NCBI RefSeq assembly: GCF_032229285.1
Contig: NZ_CP135084.1
Span: 2,046,001 to 2,110,000 of the forward strand
Length of the DNA stretch: 64,000 bases
DNA from: Rheinheimera sp. MMS21-TC3
GTDB taxonomy: Bacteria > Pseudomonadota > Gammaproteobacteria > Enterobacterales > Alteromonadaceae
Reading direction: 5' to 3'
A program made the position numbers and the translations under genes. The notes beneath the pieces were generated by a model. The model did not search any database. It saw nothing but the letters and a program-made list of their open reading frames with translations, and was not told where the DNA came from. Shown piece after piece: positions 19,963 to 29,270 of this stretch (position 1 is its first letter; each line of letters starts with the position of its first letter).

Positions 19963-21147
19963 TTAAAAGGCTTCTATTAACAAGGCTATACCTTGGCCGC
20001 CACCAATGCACATAGTGACTAAACCATAACGGCCGTTAATTCGTTGTAACTCGGCTAATAATTTAATAATTAATATCGAGCCGGTTGCACCAACAGGATG
20101 GCCTAAGGCGATAGCCCCACCATTAGGGTTAACTTTAACTGGGTCTAGTCCCAAGCTTTGGCTTACGGCCATTGCTTGCGCAGCAAAAGCTTCATTAGAT
20201 TCAATAACGGCAATATCTTCTAGCTTAATTCCGGTTTGCTTAAGCAACTTTTGTACTGCAGGTATGGGGCCTAACCCCATTAAACTTGGCTCAACTCCAG
20301 CAAAGCTATAACCTAGTATCCTTGCTTGAGGCGTTAAACCTCGCTTTTCTGCTTCAGCCACACTCGTTAATACTAATGCTGCTGCGGCATCATTTAAACC
20401 CGAAGCATTGGCAGCAGTGACCACGCCATCGGCTTTAAAAGCGGGTTTTAGCTTAGCTAAGCTGGCTAAAGACGTATCAGGACGTAAGTGTTCGTCTGAG
20501 CTAAAAACACTCTCTTGTCGCCCATATTTAACCTTAACAGGCACTATTTGTGCCGTAAAATAGCCTTGCTGCTGCGCATAAGATGCTCGCTGATGGCTTT
20601 GCACAGCATAAGCATCTAAATCCGTTCGGGTAAAGCCATATTGGTTGGCAATGGTTTCAGCCGTCAGTCCCATATGGCCACTGCCAAAAGGATCACTTAA
20701 AATACCAAGGGTCAGATCAGCAACATTGCTATGGCCCATTCTTAGCCCTTGGCGGACCTTAGGCAGTAAATAAGCACCATTACTCATACTTTCAGCACCA
20801 CCCGCTAAAGCAATCTGACTTTGCCCTAACTGGATAAGCTGCACAGCTGATATAACTGATTGCACAGCTGAACCACAAAGCCTATTAACATTAAAGGCCA
20901 CCGAGCTTGGCAACAAACCACTTTGTAAAGCTATATCTCTAGCCAAGTAAGCATCAGCGGCACTAGTGGTAATAATATGACCAAACACAGCATGATCGAT
21001 ATCTGCAGAGCTAACCTTAGCACGCTCAATAGCAGATTTTGCTGCTGCTGTGCCCAATTCTGCAGGTGTTAAACTGGCCAAACTGCCCGCAAAACTGCCT
21101 ATAGCCGTTCGAGCTGCACCAACAATTACCACCTCAGATAGTTTCAT
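19963..21147 (-). CDS. Acetyl-CoA C-acyltransferase (thiolase)
   Basis: A 394-residue thiolase. The nucleophile Cys is in VNRLCGSAVQS near residue 91, the catalytic His in GGAIALGHPVGATGS near residue 350, and the second Cys in MCIGGGQGIALLIE near 382. The length and the N-terminus VVIVGAARTAIGSFAGSLA fit the degradative/biosynthetic acetoacetyl-CoA thiolase group (AtoB/PhaA-like). It condenses or cleaves acyl-CoA in the cytoplasm. It lies 26 bases downstream of the S9 peptidase gene on the same strand, so co-transcription is possible, but no other fatty-acid or PHB gene is next to it and the pathway cannot be named. Confidence 0.92.
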   Translation of the reverse strand: MKLSEVVIVGAARTAIGSFAGSLASLTPAELGTAAAKSAIERAKVSSADIDHAVFGHIITTSAADAYLARDIALQSGLLPSSVAFNVNRLCGSAVQSVISAVQLIQLGQSQIALAGGAESMSNGAYLLPKVRQGLRMGHSNVADLTLGILSDPFGSGHMGLTAETIANQYGFTRTDLDAYAVQSHQRASYAQQQGYFTAQIVPVKVKYGRQESVFSSDEHLRPDTSLASLAKLKPAFKADGVVTAANASGLNDAAAALVLTSVAEAEKRGLTPQARILGYSFAGVEPSLMGLGPIPAVQKLLKQTGIKLEDIAVIESNEAFAAQAMAVSQSLGLDPVKVNPNGGAIALGHPVGATGSILIIKLLAELQRINGRYGLVTMCIGGGQGIALLIEAF

Positions 21148-21173
21148 CTTGTGTCTCTCATTTTGTTACTCAA

Positions 21174-23198
21174 TTAATTAGCTTTAGTATATTTCTCTAA
21201 CCATTGAAACACTTCGTTATACCAACGCACCCGATTATCTTTATTTAAGATCCAGTGATTTTCATCAGGAAAGATAACTAACCGTGAATCAATACCTTTG
21301 CGCTGTAAGTTAGTAAAAGCACCTAAACCTTGAGCATAAGGAACACGATAATCTTTTAAGCCATGAATAACTAACATTGGCGTTTGCCATTTATCAGCAA
21401 ATGCGGCCGGATTAAATTTATTGTAATCAGACCCCTCTTGCCATACTGGGCCGCCTAAATCACGCTCTGGAAACCATAGCTCTTCAGTACTGCCATAAAA
21501 GCTTGGCATATCATATAAACCAGCATGATTTATTAAACACTTAAAACCGGTTGGCCAATTACCTGCAATCCAGTTCATCATATAGCCACCATAAGATGCA
21601 CCCAAGGCACAAGCACGGTCGCCATCAATCCAAGGTTGGGTTTTTACTATATGAGCAAAGCCTTTTTGTAAATCTTGTAACGGCTTATCGCCCCAATCGC
21701 GACTAATAGAGTCGGTAAAAGCTTGGCCATACCCTGTCGAGCCGTGGAAGTCGACCATAACCACCGCATAGCCTTGAGCGGCATACATCTGGGCATTCCA
21801 ACGCACATTAAACATATTACCAAAGCTACCTTGGGGGCCGCCATGAACTAAGAATGCCATTGGATATTTCTTTTTCGGATCAAAGTTCCAAGGCTTAACT
21901 AAGTAACCATAAACCGTTTCATCATTCGCGCCGCTAAAGTTAAATTGTTCATAGTCACCAAATTGCACCGCATTACGCCAGTCGGCATTAATATCGGTTA
22001 ATTGAGTTAACTCAGTACCATCTAAGTTTAGTTGGAAGGCTTCGGTTGGAAAATCTAACTTATGGTTAGTAAAAACTAATTTATCACCCGCAATTTGCAG
22101 TGAGCCAGCTGTCCCATCACCATAGACTTTACGTACATCACCAAAACTGGTGCTAATAGCATAAATACTGCGTTGGCCTACATCTTGGGTCGTAACAAAA
22201 ATAGTCCGATTATCTGGACCAAATTTATAGTCAATGATAGAGCGATCAAAGTCAGCTGCTAACTCTTTACGCTGCCCGGTCACCATATCTAACAGCATTA
22301 AGCCAAAGCGATCGGCTTCTGCTTGTGGCTTTTTCATGGCTTTATACGCCATAAAACGGCCATCAGCGGAGAAAGAAGGCGCCGCATCCCAAGCTGAGTT
22401 AGCCGCTGTTAAGTTTTGCTTTTCACCACCATTTATCGACACCATAAAAATATCAAAGTTAGTGTGCCAAGCTTGATCAGCAGATGGAATTTTGGCACTA
22501 AATACTAAGCGTTGGTTATCGGGTGTAAAAGCCACCTCAGTGATACCGGCGATATCAGTATCCCATTCCGGCATTAAGTTACGTGCATCTTTAACAACAC
22601 CTTGGCCTAAAGCCGCTATATGTAATTGATTACGATAGCCGTCTAGCCAAGTATCCCAATGTCTTACCATTAACTGATCATAAGCCATGGCACTGTCTTT
22701 TTTAGCGCTATCGGCTTGTTTAGCAGCCATAGTACAAGCTAGCTTTTCACACCCCGGCTTAACCGACAGCTCTAACACGATCTGCTTACCATCGGCTGAC
22801 ACGATAAAACCCGAAACTGGCACAGGTAAGTCGGTTACTTGCAGTGCTTCACCGCCCGATAAGGCTAATTGCCATACTTGATTAGAACCACTTCGATTAG
22901 TAATAAAGTATAAACTATCGCTCTGAGCTGACCATTGCAGATTATGTTCACGGCCTTGGCTTTGCGTTAAACGCGTTAAAGTATTTTGTTTGGCTAAGTC
23001 AATTAAATATAAGTCACTACTGGTATCAGCGGGGCTAAAGCCGCCATTGCTTTGACCGTAAGCTACATAGCGACCATCTGGCGATAAGGCAACATCATAA
23101 AGATTATTAACTTGGTTTAAATGCTCGACACTCAATGGCGCATTAGCTAACGCCGTACCACTGAAAAATAGTGATACCAGCAAGGCTGAATATTTCAT
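21174..23198 (-). CDS. Secreted S9-family prolyl oligopeptidase-like peptidase
   Basis: A 674-residue protein with a signal peptide (SGTALA-NA, residue 19). Residues about 35-400 form a beta-propeller (blades such as LSPDGRYVAYGQS and FSADGRFMAYKAM). The C-terminal alpha/beta hydrolase domain holds the nucleophile in GASYGGYMMN near residue 534, the Asp in HGLKDYRVPY near 620 and the His in DENHWIL near 648. This is the acylaminoacyl-peptidase / dipeptidyl-peptidase-like S9C layout, acting on short peptides in the periplasm. Two Cys in GCEKLACTM suggest a disulfide. The gene is followed closely by the thiolase gene. Confidence 0.92.
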   Translation of the reverse strand: MKYSALLVSLFFSGTALANAPLSVEHLNQVNNLYDVALSPDGRYVAYGQSNGGFSPADTSSDLYLIDLAKQNTLTRLTQSQGREHNLQWSAQSDSLYFITNRSGSNQVWQLALSGGEALQVTDLPVPVSGFIVSADGKQIVLELSVKPGCEKLACTMAAKQADSAKKDSAMAYDQLMVRHWDTWLDGYRNQLHIAALGQGVVKDARNLMPEWDTDIAGITEVAFTPDNQRLVFSAKIPSADQAWHTNFDIFMVSINGGEKQNLTAANSAWDAAPSFSADGRFMAYKAMKKPQAEADRFGLMLLDMVTGQRKELAADFDRSIIDYKFGPDNRTIFVTTQDVGQRSIYAISTSFGDVRKVYGDGTAGSLQIAGDKLVFTNHKLDFPTEAFQLNLDGTELTQLTDINADWRNAVQFGDYEQFNFSGANDETVYGYLVKPWNFDPKKKYPMAFLVHGGPQGSFGNMFNVRWNAQMYAAQGYAVVMVDFHGSTGYGQAFTDSISRDWGDKPLQDLQKGFAHIVKTQPWIDGDRACALGASYGGYMMNWIAGNWPTGFKCLINHAGLYDMPSFYGSTEELWFPERDLGGPVWQEGSDYNKFNPAAFADKWQTPMLVIHGLKDYRVPYAQGLGAFTNLQRKGIDSRLVIFPDENHWILNKDNRVRWYNEVFQWLEKYTKAN

Positions 23199-23304
23199 GC
23201 TAACTCCAATTCTATAAAGAGATATGTTATTAAAAGCATATGTTTCTATTCTACTTTTAACCTAATGTATAATGTAAGCTCGGCTGAATAAAGTCCCTTT
23301 AAAC

Positions 23305-23336
23305 AAAAAGGCCACTAAGTATCTAGTAGCCTTTTT
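23305..23336 (-). terminator. Terminator after the fumarase gene
   Basis: Stem AAAAAGGCCACTA (23305-23317) with TAGTAGCCTTTTT (23324-23336), one C/A mismatch, 6-base loop. It lies 7 bases after the fumarase stop on the minus strand and ends in a T-run there; by symmetry it can also work on the plus strand. Confidence 0.85.
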
Positions 23337-23343
23337 ATCACTA

Positions 23344-24864
23344 TTATTTTGCTGCCATATTTTCTATGTTTACTTTCCAGATAGCAGGCCCTTGTTGATG
23401 GACATTATTCCCTTCGGAGTCCACCGCAACAGTAACCGGCATATCTTCAACATCAAACTCATAAATGGCTTCCATACCTAAATCGGCAAAAGCAACAACA
23501 CGAGACTTTTTAATGGCTTTAGACACTAAGTAAGCCGCGCCGCCAACAGCCATTAAATATACGGCTTTATGTTGTTTTATACTGGCAACGGTTTTATCAC
23601 CCCGCTCTGATTTACCAATCATACCTAACAAACCAGCTTGGCCTAGCATCATATCGGTAAACTTATCCATCCGTGTCGCTGTAGTTGGGCCAGCTGGGCC
23701 AACTACCTCATCACCCACTGCATCCACTGGGCCAACGTAGTAAATAAAGCGATTTTTAAAGTCGACACCCTCTGGTAAAGCTTCGCCTTTGCTTAGCATA
23801 TCAGCAATGCGTTTATGTGCTGCATCACGGCCGGTAAGCATTTTACCGCTTAATAAAACAGTTTCGCCAGCGCGCCAGGTTTGTACTTCTTCTGGTGTCA
23901 CTTGGTCTAAGTTAACTCGACGTACTTTGCTGCCAAGCTCCCAAGTCACTTGTGGCCAATCTTCTAATTTAGGCGGTTTAATATCCGCAGGGCCACTGCC
24001 GTCTAAATGAAAATGAACATGGCGAGTAGCAGCACAGTTTGGGATCATCACTACAGGTAAGCTTGCAGCATGGGTTGGCACACTATTAATTTTAACATCA
24101 ACAACCGTTGTTAAGCCGCCTAAACCTTGCGCACCTATACCCAGCTTATTGACTTTTTCATACAGCTCTAAACGCAGTTTTTCATCAGCCGTTTCTGCGC
24201 CTTTATCTATTAGCTGTTGAATATCAACAGGGTCCATTAACGACTCTTTGGCTAACACGGCCGCTTTTTCTGCCGTTCCGCCAATGCCTATGCCTAACAT
24301 ACCTGGTGGACACCAGCCGGCACCCATTTTTGGTAAGGTCTCTAATACCCAGTCAACAATAGAATCTGACGGGTTAAGCATCGCCATTTTAGTTTTGTTT
24401 TCTGAGCCACCGCCTTTAGCTGCAATCATCACTTCCACTTGATCGCCAGCCACCAGATCAATATGGACAACTGCAGGTGTATTGTCTTTAGTGTTTTTAC
24501 GTGCGCCAGCAGGGTCGGCAACAATAGAAGCTCGTAATGGATTGTCTGGGTTTAAATAGGCACGACGCGTACCTTCATCAACCATTTGTTGTACAGTTAA
24601 ATCCGTTTTATCCCATTTCACATCCATACCAATTTTAACAAAACAAGTCACTATGCCTGTATCCTGACAAATAGGTCTGTGGCCTTCAGCTGACATGCGC
24701 GAGTTTATTAAAATTTGCGCTATCGCATCTTTAGCCGCTTGGTTTTGCTCTTTGTGATAAGCCGTTTCTAATGCTTTAATAAAATCCAGTGGATGATAAT
24801 AAGAGATATACTGCAATGCATCTTCAATGCTATCAATAAAGTCTTGCTGGCGAATGACCGTCAT
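23344..24864 (-). CDS. fumA: Class I (iron-sulfur) fumarate hydratase
   Basis: A 506-residue class I fumarase that interconverts fumarate and malate with a [4Fe-4S] cluster. The N-terminal alpha domain includes GHRPICQDTGIVTCFVKIG (first cluster Cys) and IAAKGGGSENKTKMAMLNP; further cluster Cys are in GAGWCPPGMLGIGIGG and MIPNCAATRHVHF. The C-terminal beta domain starts near GETVLLSGKMLTGRDAAHK. I use the ATG at 24864 because the product then has the family start MTVIRQQDFID and an AGAGG ribosome site; the frame extends 35 codons further upstream without support. Divergent from pabB. Confidence 0.94.
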   Translation of the reverse strand: MTVIRQQDFIDSIEDALQYISYYHPLDFIKALETAYHKEQNQAAKDAIAQILINSRMSAEGHRPICQDTGIVTCFVKIGMDVKWDKTDLTVQQMVDEGTRRAYLNPDNPLRASIVADPAGARKNTKDNTPAVVHIDLVAGDQVEVMIAAKGGGSENKTKMAMLNPSDSIVDWVLETLPKMGAGWCPPGMLGIGIGGTAEKAAVLAKESLMDPVDIQQLIDKGAETADEKLRLELYEKVNKLGIGAQGLGGLTTVVDVKINSVPTHAASLPVVMIPNCAATRHVHFHLDGSGPADIKPPKLEDWPQVTWELGSKVRRVNLDQVTPEEVQTWRAGETVLLSGKMLTGRDAAHKRIADMLSKGEALPEGVDFKNRFIYYVGPVDAVGDEVVGPAGPTTATRMDKFTDMMLGQAGLLGMIGKSERGDKTVASIKQHKAVYLMAVGGAAYLVSKAIKKSRVVAFADLGMEAIYEFDVEDMPVTVAVDSEGNNVHQQGPAIWKVNIENMAAK

Positions 24865-24993
24865 AATTACTTGTCCTCTACGCTGTATGGGGCTATCTAG
24901 GCTACCTAATTTATAATAGCTAGCACTATATTTAACTATTGAAGTAAGTACTGCTATGATACCGCGCATCAGAAACAGCGGCTAGTCCCATTC

Positions 24994-26382
24994 ATGCAGC
25001 AACATCTAATTCAAGACGAAATACCAAACAATTTACTCCATTATTTTAGCTATTTTGCTGATAAGCCTTGGTCTATGCTGTTAGACTCAGCAGCAAATCA
25101 GCATATTAATAGCCGATACGATATTCTCGTTGCCAAGCCCATAGCCACTTTGCAAGCTAGCAATGGCCAAGTGACTTTAGTTGATTTGCAAACAAATACT
25201 CAAACAGAAGGCGCGCCTTTTGCGTTATTGCAGCAAGGTTTAAATCAGTTTTTTCCTAATAAAGTTGCTACCGAACTACCCTTTATAGGCGGTGCCTTAG
25301 GTTACTTCGGTTACGATTTAGGCCGCTATATTGAAACCCTACCTAGCCTAGCCAAACAAGATATCGACTTACCCGATATGGCTATCGGCTTTTATACTTG
25401 GGCGCTAATATTAGATAAACAGCAACAACAGCTATGGTGTGTAGACTATAACGGTAACGCACAAGAGCGGTGGCAAAACCTAAAACAGACTTTTAACTCA
25501 AATAATAATGCAAGCACAGCTGCACCTAAGCCCCGGCCCTTTAGCTTAACTAGCCAGTGGCAATCTAATATGGATAAAGCGAGTTATCAGCAAAAATTTG
25601 AGCAAATTCAGCAGTATTTATTAAGCGGTGACTGCTATCAAATTAACTTAGCTCAGCGCTTTAATGCCCATTATCAAGGTGACGAATGGCAAGCTTATCT
25701 AAAACTACGCGATAGCAATGCTGCGCCTTTTTCGGCTTTTATTCGCACAGAGCAAGGCTGTGTATTAAGTGTTTCACCAGAGCGCCTGTTGCAGTTGCAT
25801 AATAAGCAAGTTGAAACCAAGCCGATAAAAGGAACTCGGCCTCGTGGATTTTGCGCTATGACAGATGAAATAGAAGTCAATAATTTACGTAATTCAGCTA
25901 AAGATCGCGCCGAAAACGTGATGATTGTCGACTTATTGCGCAATGATATCGGCAAAGTATGCCAACCAGGTAGTGTGGCTGTACCTAGCTTATTTGCTAT
26001 TGAAAGTTTCCCTGCAGTGCATCATTTAGTCAGTACCATAACAGGCACCTTAGCGGATAATTACACAGCCGTTGACTTGCTACAGGCTGCTTTTCCTGGC
26101 GGCTCTATTACCGGCGCACCTAAGGTGCGAGCTATGGAAATAATAGAGCAGCTAGAGCCACATCGTCGTTCAGTTTATTGTGGTAGCATCGGCTATATTA
26201 ATGCTAACGGCGACATGGATAGCAATATCACTATTCGCACCCTTGTGTGTAATCAGCAACAAATTTATTGTTGGGCAGGTGGCGGAATTGTTGCCGACTC
26301 TAATGTTGACAGTGAGTTTCAAGAAACCTTAGATAAAGTCAATAAAATTTTACCTACCTTGCAATCGAACAGGTGTGAGTAA
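24994..26382 (+). CDS. pabB: Aminodeoxychorismate synthase component I
   Basis: A 462-residue chorismate-utilising enzyme that, with a PabA glutaminase, makes 4-amino-4-deoxychorismate for folate. The motif KPIKGTRPRG (about residues 272-281) carries the Lys that distinguishes PabB from TrpE, which has PIAGT. Other signatures are NLRNSAKDRAENVMIVDLLRND, FPGGSITGAPKVRAMEII and the final AGGGIVADSNVDSEFQETLDK. The N-terminal DSAANQHINSRYDILVA is the usual PabB opening. The Nudix gene starts 6 bases after its stop, as in E. coli pabB-nudL. No pabA or pabC is seen here. Confidence 0.93.
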   Translation: MQQHLIQDEIPNNLLHYFSYFADKPWSMLLDSAANQHINSRYDILVAKPIATLQASNGQVTLVDLQTNTQTEGAPFALLQQGLNQFFPNKVATELPFIGGALGYFGYDLGRYIETLPSLAKQDIDLPDMAIGFYTWALILDKQQQQLWCVDYNGNAQERWQNLKQTFNSNNNASTAAPKPRPFSLTSQWQSNMDKASYQQKFEQIQQYLLSGDCYQINLAQRFNAHYQGDEWQAYLKLRDSNAAPFSAFIRTEQGCVLSVSPERLLQLHNKQVETKPIKGTRPRGFCAMTDEIEVNNLRNSAKDRAENVMIVDLLRNDIGKVCQPGSVAVPSLFAIESFPAVHHLVSTITGTLADNYTAVDLLQAAFPGGSITGAPKVRAMEIIEQLEPHRRSVYCGSIGYINANGDMDSNITIRTLVCNQQQIYCWAGGGIVADSNVDSEFQETLDKVNKILPTLQSNRCE

Positions 26383-26388
26383 GCCGCA

Positions 26389-26949
26389 ATGCAAGCTGAT
26401 GAATTTCGACAACGCTTTATGTTACATCAAGCAGCCCAAGCTGAAGAAGGCAGAGCAAGCGATATAAAGCAAGCGGCGGTTTTAGTGCCTATTATCGATT
26501 ACGGCACTGAATTAACCTTATTATTTACCCAGCGCGCCTTACATTTAAGGCATCATCCTGGCCAAATAAGTTTTCCTGGCGGGCGAATAGAACCTAATGA
26601 AACACCGGCTGAAGCAGCTTTACGTGAAGCAAATGAAGAAATTGGCCTACTAAGTCACAATGTTGACTTACTTGGCACCTTGCCAATTCAACCAACAAAC
26701 ACCGGTTTTACCATAGTGCCTTGGGTGGCTTTAGTTAACCCCCAGCCACGCTGGCATATAGAGCCAAATGAAGTTGCCGATATTTTTGAAGTACCATTAC
26801 AGCACTTTTTACAGCAGCAAAACCGCCATCAATTTAATTTGCCTCTTGCCGGCAAAATAAGACAATTACACGCGATGCCCTATCAGGGTCGGTTTATATG
26901 GGGTGCGACAGCCGCAATTATGCACCGGCTGTGTATTCAGTTGCTTTAA
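26389..26949 (+). CDS. nudL: Nudix CoA pyrophosphatase
   Basis: A 186-residue Nudix hydrolase of the NudL/YeaB (CoA diphosphatase) type. The Nudix box is GGRIEPNETPAEAALREANE followed by EIGLL (about residues 63-87), preceded by the family motif LTLLFTQRALHLRHHPGQISFPGG. It would cleave coenzyme A or its derivatives to 3',5'-ADP and 4'-phosphopantetheine. It is in one operon with pabB (6-base gap), a conserved gammaproteobacterial pair without an obvious biochemical link. Confidence 0.92.
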   Translation: MQADEFRQRFMLHQAAQAEEGRASDIKQAAVLVPIIDYGTELTLLFTQRALHLRHHPGQISFPGGRIEPNETPAEAALREANEEIGLLSHNVDLLGTLPIQPTNTGFTIVPWVALVNPQPRWHIEPNEVADIFEVPLQHFLQQQNRHQFNLPLAGKIRQLHAMPYQGRFIWGATAAIMHRLCIQLL

Positions 26950-26963
26950 TCTAGCACCAACAC

Positions 26964-26989
26964 AAACGAGGCTATCACGGCCCCGTTTT
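26964..26989 (+). terminator. Terminator of pabB-nudL
   Basis: AAACGAGGC (26964-26972) with GCCCCGTTT (26980-26988), one A/C mismatch, then a short T-run. It lies 15 bases after the nudL stop. Confidence 0.6.
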
Positions 26990-27040
26990 ATTTCATCTAA
27001 CTTTTTAAATTATGCATTTACAACGTTTTTAAAGCTCAAC

Positions 27041-27331
27041 TTATACTGGCTTTTTCGCCCATGCAGCACACCAACCATTACTATGTACTAGCTTGCCTGG
27101 GAAAATTGCACAAGGACGCCATTCCTCACCCTCTGCCCCCTGAATTAAGGCGCAGTTAGCACAGTTTGAGCCTTCTTTAACTGACTCATGAGTATATTGT
27201 AATGCTTTTGCCTGTGGGTTTTCAGGATCCAGTTGCTCTGCAGCAAAAGCTTTAAGGCTAACACCGCCCACACTTAAGCCGACCAGACCACCGGCAGATA
27301 ACTTTAAAAAACGTCTTCTATCAGTTTTCAT
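27041..27331 (-). CDS. High-potential iron-sulfur protein (HiPIP)
   Basis: A 96-residue exported electron carrier. The N-terminus MKTDRRRFLKLSAGGLVGLS is a Tat signal with the RRRFLK motif, so the protein folds with its cluster before export; cleavage is expected near KAFA-AE. Four Cys in the mature part fit a HiPIP [4Fe-4S] site: CANCAL, RPCAIFPG and NGWCAAW. HiPIPs shuttle electrons in the periplasm between cytochrome complexes and oxidases. I start at 27331 because this exactly gives a Tat signal; the frame extends 13 codons upstream without support. Single gene, convergent with nudL. Confidence 0.92.
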   Translation of the reverse strand: MKTDRRRFLKLSAGGLVGLSVGGVSLKAFAAEQLDPENPQAKALQYTHESVKEGSNCANCALIQGAEGEEWRPCAIFPGKLVHSNGWCAAWAKKPV

Positions 27332-27660
27332 GATATATCCTCTGTTTTGTCGTTGTTTAACCGCAAGCAATTGCTATTATTGTTGTAATATTTGCAGTTA
27401 GTAGGCATGGTTTCCATGCCTCTATTATTTAAGCACAGATTAGACTTAAACCGAAGAGAGACCAAGCTTAAACTTTCCGGCCCGCCTTTAGCAGGTGCGC
27501 GGTAAAACTTTATTATGAAATATCGTTATAGAATGGCAAAATAAAAGCTTTTACTAAGTTTGTTTAACACGGCTTGTCGCTATTCTGCTATTATAATTGG
27601 TGGCTGTAGTTACAGCAGTGCGTTCTTATTAAATAACTTTTTCTGTGCGCAGGACAATTC
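27332..27660. other. Intergenic region between HiPIP and J-domain operon
   Basis: 329 bases between divergent genes, which must contain both promoters. A perfect TATAAT occurs at 27592-27597, 64 bases before the J-domain ATG, but I see no matching -35 at normal spacing. No RNA gene or repeat was recognised. Confidence 0.5.
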
Positions 27661-27945
27661 ATGATTAATCACTTTCGGGTACTTGGCATTAAAACTAATG
27701 CCACAGATGATGAGATTAAGAAAGCTTATCGACGCCAAGCCAATAAGTATCATCCAGATAAGTTATTTGGTTTATCTGAGCAAGAGCTCCAATATGCTGC
27801 AGCACAATTACAACGTGTCACTACCGCTTACAATGTATTATCAGATCCAAAGCAAAAAGCAGCTTTTATTAAAGATTTTAATAACGTAATAGTACCCGAC
27901 CCAACTTCAGCAATGCAGGAGTTATGGGACCAATTTTATCCGTGA
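27661..27945 (+). CDS. Small J-domain protein
   Basis: A 94-residue protein that is almost only a J domain: MINHFRVLGIKTNATDDEIK, helix II KKAYRRQANKYHPDKL with the HPD triad at residues 34-36, then helix III and IV with VTTAYNVLSDPKQKAAFI. The HPD motif predicts stimulation of a DnaK/Hsp70 ATPase. There is no Gly/Phe region, zinc finger or DnaJ C-terminal domain, so it is a class III (DnaJ-like) protein whose specificity must come from partners. It is the first gene of a tight four-gene operon of otherwise unrecognised proteins (next start 7 bases after its stop). SD GGAC precedes the ATG. Confidence 0.9.
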   Translation: MINHFRVLGIKTNATDDEIKKAYRRQANKYHPDKLFGLSEQELQYAAAQLQRVTTAYNVLSDPKQKAAFIKDFNNVIVPDPTSAMQELWDQFYP

Positions 27946-27952
27946 GTAATTT

Positions 27953-28498
27953 ATGTCTAAAAAGTTAAATATATCGCATCTAGAGTCATTAAAAACTGAA
28001 GCGTTAGAGAACATTCATTCTTACGATGACCCAGAGTCGCCAACGGCGTTACTGCAATTTACTAGTAAAATGAAAGCGATCCTACTGCAGGATCCATCAA
28101 TGTTGGCCGCGCTACCGGAATATTTACCTATTGCCTTATACGGTCAAATTAAATTTCCACCTGAGGCTATTAAGCAGTGGCAACGATGGTTAGCAAATGC
28201 AACTATGCCAAGCTGGGATCAATTTAAAACCAGTGTTGCTTTTAATAATGCTGATCTGCCTTTTATTAAAGCCATCCGTGACTATTCAGAATCAGTATTA
28301 ATTGAAGCTTGCGCTGTAGTATTTATGATAATTCAGGACAATAACACTGTTATCAATTATGACAACGACGACTCTGAAGAACGTGCAGACGATTACCAAG
28401 ATAATGACTATGACAGTGATTATGATGACCAATCAGATGATGAAGATGGCTATGACGATCAATATGACGATATCGGCTTTAAAGGAGAAAACTCTTAA
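27953..28498 (+). CDS. Unknown protein with acidic tail (J-domain operon, gene 2)
   Basis: A 181-residue protein that I do not recognise. Residues about 1-125 are a helical domain that includes NIHSYDDPESPTALL (about residues 20-34); the YDDP motif recurs in the next gene product. Residues about 132-175 are an extremely acidic tail of Asp, Glu and Tyr (for instance DSDYDDQSDDEDGYDDQYDD), probably disordered. No signal peptide or membrane segment. Its stop overlaps the ATG of the next gene by one base, so the two are translationally coupled. Acidic tails of this kind are found on histone-like chaperones and protein-binding adaptors, but no function can be assigned. Confidence 0.75.
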   Translation: MSKKLNISHLESLKTEALENIHSYDDPESPTALLQFTSKMKAILLQDPSMLAALPEYLPIALYGQIKFPPEAIKQWQRWLANATMPSWDQFKTSVAFNNADLPFIKAIRDYSESVLIEACAVVFMIIQDNNTVINYDNDDSEERADDYQDNDYDSDYDDQSDDEDGYDDQYDDIGFKGENS

Positions 28499-29259
28499 TG
28501 ACCAATTTAATTGAAGTTGCAGCAGCAGAAATTAAGCAACTCGCCGTAATTGAACCTAAACAAGCCAGTAAAAAATTTGAGCTAATTGCTAATACAATGT
28601 CAGATCAACAGCTTGTTGAGGTCATTGAAAATATTGATATTGTTACTTTAACCCAAATTAATAGTCAGCATGATTTATCTTTTCCTTCCATTATTTCTGA
28701 GCTAATGACACCAGAAAAGATTCGCGATATTGTCTGTCAGCAACCGCTATATTGGGAAGAACAAATTAAAAGTAATGCTGAAGAACTACAACAACATACT
28801 TTTGATTTTTTAACCTATTTAATTCGTAATCAAGATAGCGAAGAAAAACAAGCAGAAATTTTACAATGTATTGCTGACGATCCTGCCGGCCTATTTTATC
28901 TATCTATTCCTTTTATTGAATTATATCGCGGTGAGCAATTACACGATGATGATACTTACAATGATACCCAGCATGATGAAGAAGAAGATTTAGAAGAGGC
29001 TACACGCTTTACTGAACGCCATCGTAATGAAGATGTACATAACATTAGTTATGATGACCCTCGTAGTTTATTAGCATTAATTCGTTATTTAACGCCAAGA
29101 GTGGAATCAGCCATTAAAGCGCTTATTCGTAACGAAAATTCTGGCTGGGAAGGTATTATTAATAAATTTGCCACCGAATTAGTGATGCAAGCCAAAGAAA
29201 ATAATAAAGCCACTGACGAATATTCTGAAGTAGACGATATGTTTAGCTTTTTAGATTAA
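28498..29259 (+). CDS. Unknown acidic protein (J-domain operon, gene 3)
   Basis: A 253-residue soluble, predominantly helical protein that I do not recognise. It has an N-terminal helical part (residues about 1-145), an acidic linker (about 148-168, DDDTYNDTQHDEEEDLEEAT), then NISYDDPRSLLALIRYLTP (about 182-200), which resembles the NIHSYDDPESPTALLQF segment of the preceding protein. The C-terminus ends EVDDMFSFLD. ATG overlaps the previous stop; gene 4 starts 11 bases after its stop. The shared motif suggests that genes 2 and 3 derive from a common ancestor or bind the same partner. Confidence 0.75.
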   Translation: MTNLIEVAAAEIKQLAVIEPKQASKKFELIANTMSDQQLVEVIENIDIVTLTQINSQHDLSFPSIISELMTPEKIRDIVCQQPLYWEEQIKSNAEELQQHTFDFLTYLIRNQDSEEKQAEILQCIADDPAGLFYLSIPFIELYRGEQLHDDDTYNDTQHDEEEDLEEATRFTERHRNEDVHNISYDDPRSLLALIRYLTPRVESAIKALIRNENSGWEGIINKFATELVMQAKENNKATDEYSEVDDMFSFLD

Positions 29260-29270
29260 GGGTTATTTTC

